A stretch of 64,000 bases of DNA, from positions 17,144,542-17,208,541 of the forward strand of contig NC_054081.1 of the NCBI RefSeq assembly GCF_017562075.2. The letters are read 5' to 3'. Shown here piece after piece: positions 22,797-31,814 of the stretch. The stretch is from Anopheles merus. Its lineage: Eukaryota; Arthropoda; Insecta; Diptera; Culicidae. Positions within the stretch are counted from its first letter, which is position 1. Every line of letters starts with the position of its first letter. Made by a program: the position numbers and the translations under genes. The notes beneath the pieces are model-generated. The model had not been told where the DNA came from, made no database searches, and saw only the letters and a program-made list of their open reading frames with translations.

Positions 22797-24324
22797 CTAT
22801 TGCTATGTCAGAAGCGTCAGTTGTAAGTAAGAAAGGTTTACTGTAATCCGGATAGATAAGAATATCTTCTGACGATATAATGCTTTTGAGTTTTTGAAAA
22901 CATGCTTTTTCAGCAATAGATAAATCTATTTTCTTTTTTGAAGCCTTATTTTCGTCACCTCTTAATAAATTTGTTAGCGGTTTAGCTATTCTAGCAAAAT
23001 CTTTGATAAATCTCCTATAATATCCCATCATTCCTAAAAACCCACGCAATTCTTTTATGTTGGAAGGTTCTGGGTATCTGCTTATTGCTTCTATTTTTTT
23101 ATAATTCGGTTTAATGCCTTCCGAAGTTATAATATAACCTAAAAATTCGAATTTATCGTGTAGAAATTCTGATTTATCGATCTGTACTTTTAAATTAGCG
23201 TTACTTAATAATTGTAAAATATTGTTTAAATTGTTTAAATGTTCTTCAAAACTTTTACCAAATACAATTACATCGTCCATATACACATAGCATGTTTTGC
23301 CAATTTCACTACGAAGTACATCATCGATCACTCTCTGAAAAATTGCTGGGCCATTTTTCAGCCCAAAAGGCATTCGTAAGAACTCGTACTTACCATTATT
23401 AATTGAAAATGCTGTTTTTTCAATATCACATGGTCTCATGCGAATTTGGTAAAATCCTGATGCCAGGTCCAATGTGGTGAAGTATTGATGCCCCTTAAGC
23501 TGATCAATTACGTAATTTATTTCTGGCATCGGATATCGATCGGCAATTGTTTTCTGGTTAAGCTTTCGGTAGTCAACAACCATACGAATTTTTTTTTCTC
23601 CCGATGCATCTATTTTTTTCGGGACTATCCACACAGGAGCCGTCCACGCGGAGTGAGACGGTCTTATAATACCGTTATCTAAAAGGGTTTTGATTTGATT
23701 ATTGACCTCTTGTGTATAGGCCGCTGGGTATGGATATACTTTTTGATGTATTGGTACATCATCGTTAGTATTGATAGCACATTCTACTCTTGTTGAGCAT
23801 GTTAGTTGTAGTTTCGGCTCGTGGAATACTGAATTGTTTGCATCCAGTATCTTTTTAAGCTTCGCTTGTTCGTTACAATTTAAATGTTCTAATCTAAATA
23901 TTGGATTTAATGTAGTTTTAGAAGATGAGTAAGAAAAAAGTGGAATATGTAAGGCCTGAGAATTTTTTTTTAGTATTAAATTGTCTGTTTCTAAATCTAT
24001 TACAGCATGTAAACATTTAAGAATATCTGTACCAATTATTCCAAAAAAGAAAGAATGAAAAGAATGCAAAAGAAATGTGCAAATTTGATCAATTTTCGGA
24101 CTAAAAAAGTTAATATCTATCGCTGATGATGTAATAAATTTCCCACTAGCACTTGCAATATTTCTGTCACATAAATCATATGGTTTTCCTATTTTACAAG
24201 AATTCGCCAATTTTGGATCTATAAGGCTTACATTGGCTCCTGTATCAATTAGGAAAGGAAATTCTCCAATATTAGTTTTTAATTTAACAAATGGTAAAAT
24301 AGGTTTTACCATTTGGGATCCCAC
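22654..24324 (-). CDS. Retrotransposon pol, protease and reverse transcriptase (frame 1)
   Basis: An open frame of 556 residues with no ATG of its own at the overlap, consistent with synthesis as a gag-pol fusion. Aspartic protease active site LIDTGANVSLID lies at about residues 25-36. RT blocks include KIRMVVDYRKLNQKT, FTTLDLASGFYQI and the catalytic YMDDVIVFG at about residue 347. The RNase H start is TTDASDIAIGAVLSQ. The frame goes wrong after the SLSKTEEK block, where one extra A in an A6 run (22,713-22,718) shifts it, and it stops 20 codons later. Confidence 0.92.
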   Translation of the reverse strand: MGSQMVKPILPFVKLKTNIGEFPFLIDTGANVSLIDPKLANSCKIGKPYDLCDRNIASASGKFITSSAIDINFFSPKIDQICTFLLHSFHSFFFGIIGTDILKCLHAVIDLETDNLILKKNSQALHIPLFSYSSSKTTLNPIFRLEHLNCNEQAKLKKILDANNSVFHEPKLQLTCSTRVECAINTNDDVPIHQKVYPYPAAYTQEVNNQIKTLLDNGIIRPSHSAWTAPVWIVPKKIDASGEKKIRMVVDYRKLNQKTIADRYPMPEINYVIDQLKGHQYFTTLDLASGFYQIRMRPCDIEKTAFSINNGKYEFLRMPFGLKNGPAIFQRVIDDVLRSEIGKTCYVYMDDVIVFGKSFEEHLNNLNNILQLLSNANLKVQIDKSEFLHDKFEFLGYIITSEGIKPNYKKIEAISRYPEPSNIKELRGFLGMMGYYRRFIKDFARIAKPLTNLLRGDENKASKKKIDLSIAEKACFQKLKSIISSEDILIYPDYSKPFLLTTDASDIAIGAVLSQGQIGKDRPIHFASRSLSKTEEKIFCSRKGNVGNILGSQNIP

Positions 24325-25361
24325 TCTAAAAAATGGTTCTGATATAAAGAGCCGTCCAAATTGTGATCATGACCCGCTTCGTATTCACTTTGTTGGTGTT
24401 GGTAATCACTTTCTAAGCATGTATTATTTATTTTTCTGTCCATGTCGTCATGTACAGTATTCGCCTGTCGCTTAAAATCTTTCACTTGTGTAGATGGTAC
24501 TCTGGGATATGTTTGTTGTGTGAAGCGTCTAGAGTGTGAACCGTTATCGTATCTGATACTACCATCCACTTCCATCGGTGTTGGTGTCTGATAACGATTA
24601 CTTTTTATCGTGTGTGTTGTATTCGGTACGCTGTGGGATGCTGTGGATGGCACGAAGCTTGTGCTAGCTCTTGGATAGGGCATTGGATTGAAACTACCAC
24701 GAGGCTTCGGAACCGGTTTTTGGTTGAAATCGGCTTGGCCGCGTGGTTCAAACATTCTAGCGAAACGTAAATCTGTGCTGTAATATTCCTGACACAACTG
24801 ATAAGCTTTGCTTAAATTTGCTGGAGCAGATGTTTTTAGGATGAAAGACAATGGCTTATCTAATCCCCGTATAAACGAATGCAGTGCTTTTTCGTTGAAA
24901 AATTGTGTATGTATTGGTGCATGTTCTCGATACTTTTCATTAGTTTGTACATGTGCAATTATAAGTGCTAACGTCTCTTTTACTCTCCCATAGTATGCGG
25001 TTAAACTTTCACCGTTACTTTTCCGCATGGTAGATAATTCGAAATCTAACGTGAACAAATCTCTTTTATCACCGTAATGTAAGAGAAGTACTTCTTTAAT
25101 TTCTTTCCAATCTGTGGAAATATTAGTCGTATTTAATACTTCAGCTGCCTCACCAACAATCTTTCTTCTTATTGTTCTTTGAACTAAAGTACCTAGCAGC
25201 TGCGATATTTTGCAACTCACACACAGAGTTAAAATTTCTTCCACATCTGCTATCCAGTTCATTAGCTCTGTATGTCGACCATCGAATTCTCGAAGATCTT
25301 TTACAAAATCGGGAACTTTTCCAAGCTCTTAATGTTCGGCACATTTGTCTCCGTAGTCATT
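24306..25361 (-). CDS. Retrotransposon gag
   Basis: The clear frame, 24,306-25,262 (318 residues), has capsid-like character (EVLLLHYGDKRDLFTLDFEL) and a Pro/Ser/Thr-rich C-terminal third, but no CCHC zinc knuckle, as in some insect gypsy-group elements. Similar-looking sequence extends upstream to an ATG near 25,361 but only through a frame change near 25,316, so the N-terminal part appears broken. It overlaps pol by 19 nt. Packaging of element RNA is the expected role. Confidence 0.8.
24327..24333 (-). promoter_or_regulatory. Candidate -1 frameshift slippery heptamer at the gag-pol overlap
   Basis: On the element strand the gag frame reads CAT TTT TTA, giving the heptamer T TTT TTA in exactly the phase needed for tandem slippage, 18 nt before the gag stop. 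Slipping back one base enters the protease frame with no stop between. This is the same heptamer class used by several retroviruses. No downstream pseudoknot was assessed. Confidence 0.6.
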
Positions 25362-25623
25362 TTTACTTCCTACTTACCAAAAAAAATTGTCACAGTATGA
25401 TGTCTTCGGGGAAAGCTGGGCAGCTTGCAGAGGATGGTCCTTTTTTCCGTTCGGGTACTAGGGGCCTCAGCAATCAATCGGGTGAAATCCACAGTGTCCC
25501 AGTTCTCGCTTGGTGCAAATAATTAGTGGCTCCTTCAACCACTCGATGGAAGTGTTTAGCTTCACGTGTAGGATTTTTTTATACTTTATATGCACTTATA
25601 CTCTTCCCTCACACACATACAAC

Positions 25624-25636
25624 CTATTCGGGCGCC
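25624..25636 (-). promoter_or_regulatory. Primer-binding site of the LTR retrotransposon
   Basis: Directly inside the 5' LTR the element strand reads GGCGCCCGAATAGG, with the last LTR base supplying the first T. The TGGCGCCCGAA core matches the class of sites complementary to tRNA-Lys 3' ends. The match weakens after about 12 bases. Confidence 0.65.
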
Positions 25637-25845
25637 AGTTAATATATTTTCGGATCAAATGATGTGAACGCTTTGAGTTCCAGATTCTAACTGTCTTTAT
25701 TTCTCCTAGTTTGATTCCTATCAACTCTAATCATAACCTTATCTTGTATGTATGAGTGTACGGCTTATCTTATATGAATATGGTGCTTGGCTATAGCTAT
25801 TTGGTAAATATAGTGGTGTGTCACATACACATAGGATGGTTAACT
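25637..25845 (-). repeat. 5' LTR of the gypsy-type retrotransposon (209 bp)
   Basis: Same sequence as 19,817-20,025, and followed on the + strand by the second CGCG of the target duplication (25,846-25,849). It should hold the element's promoter on the minus strand. Confidence 0.92.
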
Positions 25846-26030
25846 CGCGTAACTCGAATATCCGCGTAAGTCGAATTTCACGTTTTTTGAATAAAATACT
25901 ATTGATTACTTGGATTTTTTTTTATTTAGTACTTTATACACATTATCATTTATTTGATATGATTCGTGTAGAAAATTCTAATATTTCTGGCTTTTTAGTG
26001 GGGTCAATTTGTTAGCCAAAATGCATTTTT

Positions 26031-27435
26031 CCCTTCCCGCAAATTTCCGTTAAATGCCTTCCCAAGTGCCACAAATCCACTAAACGACCACTAAACGGCT
26101 TCTAAACGACTCAAGTTCTCTACCTAAACGGAATATAGAAAGACTTCGTTTAGCAGACGCCAAACGACTCATGCATTCTAAAAATAGCAAAAAAGCTGGT
26201 GGCGCTATCTGTTGGTGGGATACCCCAACCAGTTGAGCTTCATCGCTTGGAGGAGAGCTTCCTCATTTCCTCTGTACTGTTGTATGGTTTCGCATTGAAG
26301 TTATGCATCGCTAGAACTAGAACGGCGATACGATTGTTTAAATACTAAACTCCAACGGAAACCACCAGCACTGAAGCAAGTGAGATTTGAGCAATGGTCA
26401 TTGGTGTTGATACCCACGTATCTAACCACACGACCATTTATATAGATTTTTGCTCAGAAAGTTAGAAGGCTATATAGGTCATAATAAAATGCAACTTGTC
26501 GAAACACATTGCAAGAAAAGGATAACAATATAATGATGAGTTGTAATACGCCATCTATTGATCAAACCAATGAAGCTGTGGAGCTTTCATTTTTTTTCTA
26601 TGGATATTCAATTTTCCAGTCGTTTAAGCTTAATCTGTGGCGCTTGGGTAATCGCCTTGTAATCGCCGGCGAATTGAAGGCGATCAGCAGTGCATTTAGC
26701 AGTAATTAAATGCCTTTGAAATATGTCAATGAAAAATTTCGCTTTTAATTTGAAATTTGAAATTGCAACTGTCAAAAGAAAACCTTACAAGCGTCTTCAG
26801 CACTGCACTGTTGTAGTGTTCCCAGATATGAGCGTGAGATTCGATAGCACGATTTACGTGTTATGTTCTCTTGCGTTAAGCTCTGAGCTATTTCACTTTA
26901 TTAAAGATGGTCTACATTATTCGGTTGTTAAAGACCAACTCATTGAAAGGTGATAATATATCAAACTCATTTCGATAACTAAATAAAAGGAAAAATGAGA
27001 TACATATTTCTCCCATCCTGATAATGAACGGTGAACATAGTGTAATTATTTTTTTTTTAAAGGTATTATTTTAATTTCGCTTCACATAAATTTTGTTTAA
27101 AGTAATTATAGTAAGAAAAAATTAATTTAAAAAGAAAAAACGCAGAAAAAAGATCATAAAAATCTGGATTTGAACACACGCTTTCTCGATTCGGAACCAA
27201 AAGCGTTATTACTGCTCTATTTGGCAGTTACATTGGTACAGGTGCAAATTCAGTACATAAACAAGCTAAGATGGCGGCAAGCTATCTGTTCTCCTTGAAT
27301 CAAAAAGTTGAAAGATTTCGAAGAGAACCCGTTACAGCCGTGAAAGTTTCGGTTGAAATCTTTATTCGCCTTCTAAGGCGACTAAGGCCTTAAATGCCTT
27401 CTGAATGCCTTCAAAGCCGTTTAATGCTGGTAGGG
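26031..27435. mobile_element. CCCTACC-type element, copy 2, interrupted by a MITE
   Basis: Runs from CCCTTCCCGCAAATTT to GCTGGTAGGG, opposite in orientation to copy 1. Removing the 588-bp insert leaves 817 bp, against 825 bp for copy 1. It shares single-base changes with copy 3 that copy 1 lacks (CCCTT for CCCTA at the end; TGTTCTC for TGATCTC inside), which supports copies 2 and 3 arising together in the tandem duplication. Its right end is exactly the junction between units A and B. Confidence 0.8.
26061..26648. mobile_element. 588-bp MITE with CCCAAG(T/C)GCCACA termini
   Basis: Ends CCCAAGTGCCACA and TGTGGCGCTTGGG are inverted repeats with one mismatch. TAAACGACC-type motifs follow each end. 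It splits the CCCTACC element between TGCCTT and TAATCGCC; in copies 1 and 3 this site reads TGCCTTCTAATCGCC, so it is an insertion. The target duplication is unclear. Non-coding. Confidence 0.75.
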
Positions 27436-27874
27436 TTTGAACTATTTACACATTTATTAACTGAATTAAATAATAAATAATAACACAAAACACAATACAA
27501 TGATGTCTGGGGCCGCGCGCACGAGCCGCACCGTGAGCCCTACCGGGAGCCCTGCCCGACCGGTAGCCTGTTACACACCCTCCTGCGTTAGGTGCGCTCT
27601 GCACACACTTAGCGCGCATCGCTAAGTGCGGCGTGGTAGTGTGCGTGAGCGCAGTGTCGATTCCTGGATGTCGACCAACAGCAGCGCAACTGCTATGGCG
27701 AATCCAGGGCTCGGCACGTCTATCCACAACAGTTTGATTCTGACGCTGCGGGTGTTAAATTCCATACATTTTCAGAAACGCACGCATGCCCGCTTCAGCG
27801 ATTTCCGCTGCCTTACGGTGTTTTTTTCGATGTGTCTGGCAGCGGCCTGACGTCTGTGTCATTCAAATTCCATA

Positions 27875-28263
27875 TACAGGTGTCCCCCGAGATACGACTG
27901 TATTTGGGACCGAGAAAATGTCCCAAAGCAAGGCGTATGTCGAAAAAGTCGTATGTCGAATATCTATGAATATAAAGTTTATAACCGAAGTTGAAGAGTT
28001 GGAATTTATGATATCGTGTATTTTATTTAAAATAATGTTCGATAATGTAATAATTATATTTTAAAACCCGTACACAATATAGATATTCAAGATAGGGTAG
28101 TTGTGGAATCTTTGGAAATGTGTGTATAACGGTTATGTGCCCAGATATTCAAAAAAAATACATCAATTTCTTGTCAATGACAACTTTTAACTGTCAAAAT
28201 CAAAATCGTCGTATCTGCGAATCGTCGTAACTCGAGGGGGTCGTAACTCGGGGGACGCCTGTA
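27875..28263. mobile_element. 385-bp MITE, CAGGTGTCCCCCGAG termini, TA duplication
   Basis: The element is 27,877-28,261. Its ends CAGGTGTCCCCCGAGATAC and the complement of CAGGCGTCCCCCGAGTTAC are near-perfect inverted repeats, with TA on both sides. The empty site CATATACAGTCTG is present in unit A at about 19,763-19,775, which fixes the boundaries. Non-coding. Confidence 0.9.
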
Positions 28264-28474
28264 CAGTCTGTTCCCGAGTTACGCGGTTTTATGCGTTCCC
28301 GACGAATCCGCGTAACTCGAATATCCGCGTAAGTCGAATTTCACGTTTTTTGAATAAAATACTATTGATTACTTGGATTTTTTTTTATTTAGTACTTTTA
28401 TACACATTATCATTTATTTGATATGATTCGTGTAGAAAATTCTAATATTTCTGGCTTTTTAGTGGGGTCAATTT

Positions 28475-29139
28475 CCCAAATAGCCAGAATTGCTTAAGCA
28501 GCTCATTTTGGCACGCTAAAGATCGCTGCTCTAATTCGCCTTTTGCAGTAGATAAACAGCATCAAAGTTCTATGTGGGTCTTTCAAACAGCGACTAAGCA
28601 GCTTCCTTATGCCACGATGCCAGGGATTATTTTTCTTTGTGTTTTATTTTCAAGCAAGCGTCATCGATAAAATAAACAACAAGATTTGTTTCGTTAAACA
28701 CATATGTATATTTTTAAATCCTTTGTATTGATGAATTACACAAAATTTTACACAATTTACTGATAATTCACAATCACTTCACTCAATATTCATTCTTCAA
28801 TTAACGTATCTAACTTGTGCAGCAGCAATGAGATTATTGGCGGCGTACGTCTTTGACACTTTGACAAGAGCCACCTTGTACCGATGTCATGCATTAAAAA
28901 GCTATAAAGTTCCACCAAGTTCGGTACCCTTTCTTAACAAGCCTTCAAGTTCCACCATGAACCCTACACATAGTGCTAATCAGCCGCAAAGTTCCAAAGA
29001 GTACCATGTGCCTGTTAAAAAGCTCCATAGTTCGGCAAAGTACCGCTTCATCTCTTAATCAGCCACAAAGTACGACATCGGAACGATTTTTCGTTAATCA
29101 GCCCTAAATCAGCTATAAAGTACGAGCTGGCTATTTGGG
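28475..29139. mobile_element. 665-bp MITE, CCCAAATAGCCAG termini, copy A
   Basis: Perfect 13-bp inverted termini CCCAAATAGCCAG and CTGGCTATTTGGG. A 2-bp TT duplication is shown by the empty site GTCAATTTGTTAGCC in unit A (about 26,003-26,017). A second copy of the same length lies at 30,007-30,671 in opposite orientation and is nearly identical by eye. Non-coding; a 76-residue frame inside is not conserved between the copies. Confidence 0.9.
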
Positions 29140-29802
29140 TTGTTAGCCAAAATGCATTTTTCCCTTCCCGCAAATTTCCGTTAAATGCCTTCTAATCGCC
29201 TTGTAATCGCCGGCGAATTGAAGGCGATCAGCAGTGCATTTAGCAGTAATTAAATGCCTTTGAAATATGTCAATGAAAAATTTCGCTTTTAATTTGAAAT
29301 TTGAAATTGCAACTGTCAAAAGAAAACCTTACAAGCGTCTTCAGCACTGCACTGTTGTAGTGTTCCCAGATATGAGGGTGAGATTCGATAGCACGATTTA
29401 CGTGTTATGTTCTCTTGCGTTAAGCTCTGAGCTATTTCACTTTATTAAAGATGGTCTACATTATTCGGTTGTTAAAGACCAACTCATTGAAAGGTGATAA
29501 TATATCAAACTCATTTTGATAACTCAAATAAAAGGAAAAATGAGATACATATTTCTCCCATCCTGATGATGAACGGTGAACACAGTGAAATTATTATGTT
29601 TTTTAAAAAGGTATTATTTTAATTTCGCTTCACATAAATTTTGTTTAAAGTAATTATAGTAAGAAAAAATTAATTTAAAAAGAAATAATCGCAGAAAAAA
29701 GATCATAAAAATCTGGATTTGAACACACGCTTTCTCGGTTCGGAACCAACAGCGTTGTCACTGCTCTATTTGGCAGTTACATTAGTACAGGTGCAAATTC
29801 AG

Positions 29803-29888
29803 TATATAAACAAGCATAAGAGGCGAAAGAACTCCGCAGGAGCCAAAGCCTCTCTAAACCATACTAACAACAACATATATAAACAAGC
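29803..29888 (+). mobile_element. 60-bp retroposed tail with a 13-bp target duplication
   Basis: TATATAAACAAGC occurs at 29,803-29,815 and again at 29,876-29,888, and once only in the other two element copies. The 60 bp between begin ATAAGAGGCGAAAG and end in an (ACA)n tail. This is the structure of a severely 5'-truncated SINE or LINE made by target-primed reverse transcription. The source family was not recognised. Confidence 0.8.
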
Positions 29889-30006
29889 TAAGATGGCGGC
29901 AAGCTATCTGTTCTCCTTGAATCAAAAAGTTGAAAGATTTCGAAGAGAACCCGTTACAGCCGTGAAAGTTTCGGTTGAAATCTTTATTCGCCTTCTAAGG
30001 CGGCTA

Positions 30007-30671
30007 CCCAAATAGCCAGCTCGTACTTTATAGCTGATTTAGGGCTGTTTAACGAAAAATCGTTCCGATGTCGTACTTTGTGGCTGATTAAGAGATAGAC
30101 GGTACTTTGCGGAACTATGGAGCTTTTTAACAGGCACATGGTACTCTTTGGAACTTTGCGGCTGATTAGCACTATGTGTAGGGTTCATGATGGAACTTGA
30201 AGGCTTGTTAAGAAAGCGTACCGAACTTGGTGGAACTTTATAGCTTTTTAATGCATGACATCGGTACGAGATGGCTCTTGTCAAAGTGTCAAAGACGGAC
30301 GCCGGCAATAATCTCATTGCTGCTGCACAAGTAGATTCGTTAATTGAAGAATGAATATTGAGTGAAGTGATTGTGAATTATCAGTAAATTGTGTAAAATT
30401 TTATGTAATTCATCAATACAAAAGATTTAAAAATATACACATGTGTTTTAAACGAAACAAATCTTGTTGTTTATTTCATCGATGACGCTTGCTTGAAAAT
30501 AAAACACAAAGAAAAATAATCCCTGGCATCGTGGCATAAGGAAGCTGCTTAGGCGCTGTTTGAAAGACCCACATAGAACTTTGATGCTGTTTATCTACTG
30601 CAAAAGGCGAATTAGAGCAGCGATCTTTAGCGTGCCAAAATGAGCTGCTTAAGCAATTCTGGCTATTTGGG
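30007..30671. mobile_element. 665-bp MITE, CCCAAATAGCCAG termini, copy B
   Basis: Same 13-bp termini and length as copy A but inverted. It is flanked by TA on both sides, where the empty site in copy 2 reads GCGACTAAGGCC. The two copies, 867 bp apart in opposite orientation, form a long inverted repeat. Confidence 0.9.
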
Positions 30672-30678
30672 TAAGGCC

Positions 30679-30826
30679 TTATACGGACGTCACACGAAGC
30701 GTAGACTTTGGCGTAAACTGGATTTCAGCCATACAACCCTGAAATCTTTTGACAGGAAGTTTACGCTCTCCCATACAAATCAAGCGTAAACTTTTTGAGT
30801 TTACGCCTCGTGTGACGTCCGTATTA
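30679..30826. mobile_element. 142-bp foldback MITE with a TTA duplication
   Basis: The element is 30,682-30,823. Its ends TACGGACGTCACACGA and TCGTGTGACGTCCGTA are perfect inverted repeats, with GCGTAAACT-type motifs repeated inside in both orientations. TTA lies on each side and once in the empty sites of the other element copies. Too short to code. Confidence 0.88.
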
Positions 30827-30898
30827 AATGCCTTCTGAATGCCTTCAAAGCCGTTTAATGCTGGTAGGGAATTATAACGAACTTGAAGCAAATTATAC

Positions 30899-31265
30899 TA
30901 CAGGCGGTCCCCGAGATACACGGTACCTCTTAAACGCGGATTCGGAGATACGCGGTTTTCCAAATTTGACAGTTCTTTGAGCAAATTGTACTGATTTGAC
31001 ACATCCATTGTGAAATACCAAATAATTTCCGTATTGATCGATTGTGAAATACCATTTCAAAAGGTTTAAAACTGTTCAATTCAGTAGAAACATATCAAAT
31101 AATTAATTTGGTGGCTCAAACAACCCCCTACTTGCAAATTTGCACGAAATTAGTGATATTTTGGCGGGAAATCACGAGATTCGACTTACGCGGAAATTCG
31201 AGATACGCGGTATTTTGCGGCCGTTTTCGGTCCCCATTAACCGTGTATCTCGGGGACCGCCTGTA
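30899..31265. mobile_element. 363-bp MITE with a 24-bp perfect terminal inverted repeat
   Basis: The element is 30,901-31,263, flanked by TA. Its ends start CAGGCGGTCCCCGAGATACA, and the match extends to 24 bp without a mismatch. Internal GATACGCGG motifs recur in both orientations. Pieces of related sequence lie at 31,277-31,320 (inverted) and 62,495-62,560. Confidence 0.9.
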
Positions 31266-31323
31266 ATTTGAGTTTAATCTGTCAAATTTAGAAAACCGCG
31301 TATATCCGAATCAGCGTAAAGCT

Positions 31324-31479
31324 GCGCTCTGGCACCAATCGAACACGACATCCAACTCGAACAAATCCATATAAACATATGGAGGTGCACTGTCAGACAC
31401 AAACAAATAAACAAGACAAACATGTCAAATCCCATACATTTTTCATATTCGAAGTCGTGTTCGATTGGTGCTAGAGCGC
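31324..31479. mobile_element. 156-bp foldback element, GCGCTCTGGCACCAATCG termini
   Basis: The first and last 26 bp are complementary with one mismatch (GCGCTCTGGCACCAATCGAA and onward). It sits inside ACGCGG- and CTCGAG-rich MITE-like sequence. Target duplication not resolved. Confidence 0.7.
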
Positions 31480-31517
31480 CGGGTAAGTCGAGAACCGTGT
31501 AACTCGAGAACAGAATT

Positions 31518-31814
31518 TACAGTCATTATACGATATACGCTATCGTACGGGACCGAGCACAATAGCGTATCTCGAGTTTTCACGTATAGCGGATTCCTAT
31601 GGAAAAATAGTTTTTTTTGTTGTAAAACAGGTATATTTTGCACAAATTTAATGCAAAATGCTTAAAGAACATTAAGGAAATCCAAAAAGAGCATACAATA
31701 TTTCAAAGAATCAAAAAATATTTGCAAAAAACACATGGAGCTGTCAAATTTAGAGGAATCGCGTACTGCGAATTCGCGTGTTTCGAGTATTGCGTACTGC
31801 GGATAATTGCTGTA
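31518..31814. mobile_element. 293-bp MITE-like element, CAGTCATTATACG / CAGCAATTATCCG ends
   Basis: The element is 31,520-31,812, with TA on both sides and imperfect terminal inverted repeats followed by CGTATCTCGAG- and CGCGTACTGCG-type motifs near each end. It is less conserved than its neighbours, so probably older. Confidence 0.65.

Larger units (their letters stand above)
19817..25845 (-). mobile_element. Ty3/gypsy-type LTR retrotransposon, 6,029 bp, complete ends
   Basis: Two apparently identical 209-bp LTRs, a 4-bp CGCG duplication, and minus-strand gag and pol in the order gag, protease, RT, RNase H, integrase. Next to the 5' LTR the element strand reads TGGCGCCCGAAT, a primer-binding site resembling a tRNA-Lys complement. 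The target is known exactly: the uninterrupted site GAATCCGCGTAACTCG is present in the tandem copy at about 28,305-28,320. No env frame is seen in the AT-rich 1.2 kb after pol. Apparent frame breaks in gag (about 25,316) and pol (22,713-22,718) mean this copy as read is defective. Identical LTRs indicate a very recent insertion. Confidence 0.93.
19326..27435. repeat. Tandem duplication, unit A (about 1.5 kb before insertions)
   Basis: The unit consists of a 445-bp GC-rich segment (from TTTGAACTATTTACAC), a CAGTCTGTTCCCGAG segment, a short spacer and a CCCTACC element (copy 2). Unit B, immediately downstream, has the same order. Unit A is interrupted by the LTR retrotransposon (19,817-25,845 plus a 4-bp duplication) and by a 588-bp MITE (26,061-26,648). 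Subtracting them leaves about 1,489 bp, against about 1,495 bp for unit B after its own insertions. In the 445-bp part only one inserted base separates the units by eye. Confidence 0.8.
27436..30869. repeat. Tandem duplication, unit B
   Basis: Begins with the same TTTGAACTATTTACAC as unit A, directly after the end of element copy 2. It contains five later insertions: 385-bp, 665-bp, 665-bp and 142-bp MITEs and a 60-bp retroposed fragment. Subtracting these with their duplications (2, 2, 2, 3 and 13 bp) leaves about 1,495 bp, nearly the net length of unit A. Confidence 0.8.
29162..30869. mobile_element. CCCTACC-type element, copy 3, with three insertions
   Basis: Same orientation as copy 2. 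It is interrupted by a 60-bp retroposed fragment (29,816-29,875), the second 665-bp MITE (30,007-30,671) and a 142-bp foldback (30,682-30,823). The net length is about 823 bp. Confidence 0.8.

Noticed and set aside
29803..29888. A CRISPR-like pair of repeats
   Set aside because: Only two copies of the 13-bp repeat; it is a target-site duplication in a eukaryotic genome.
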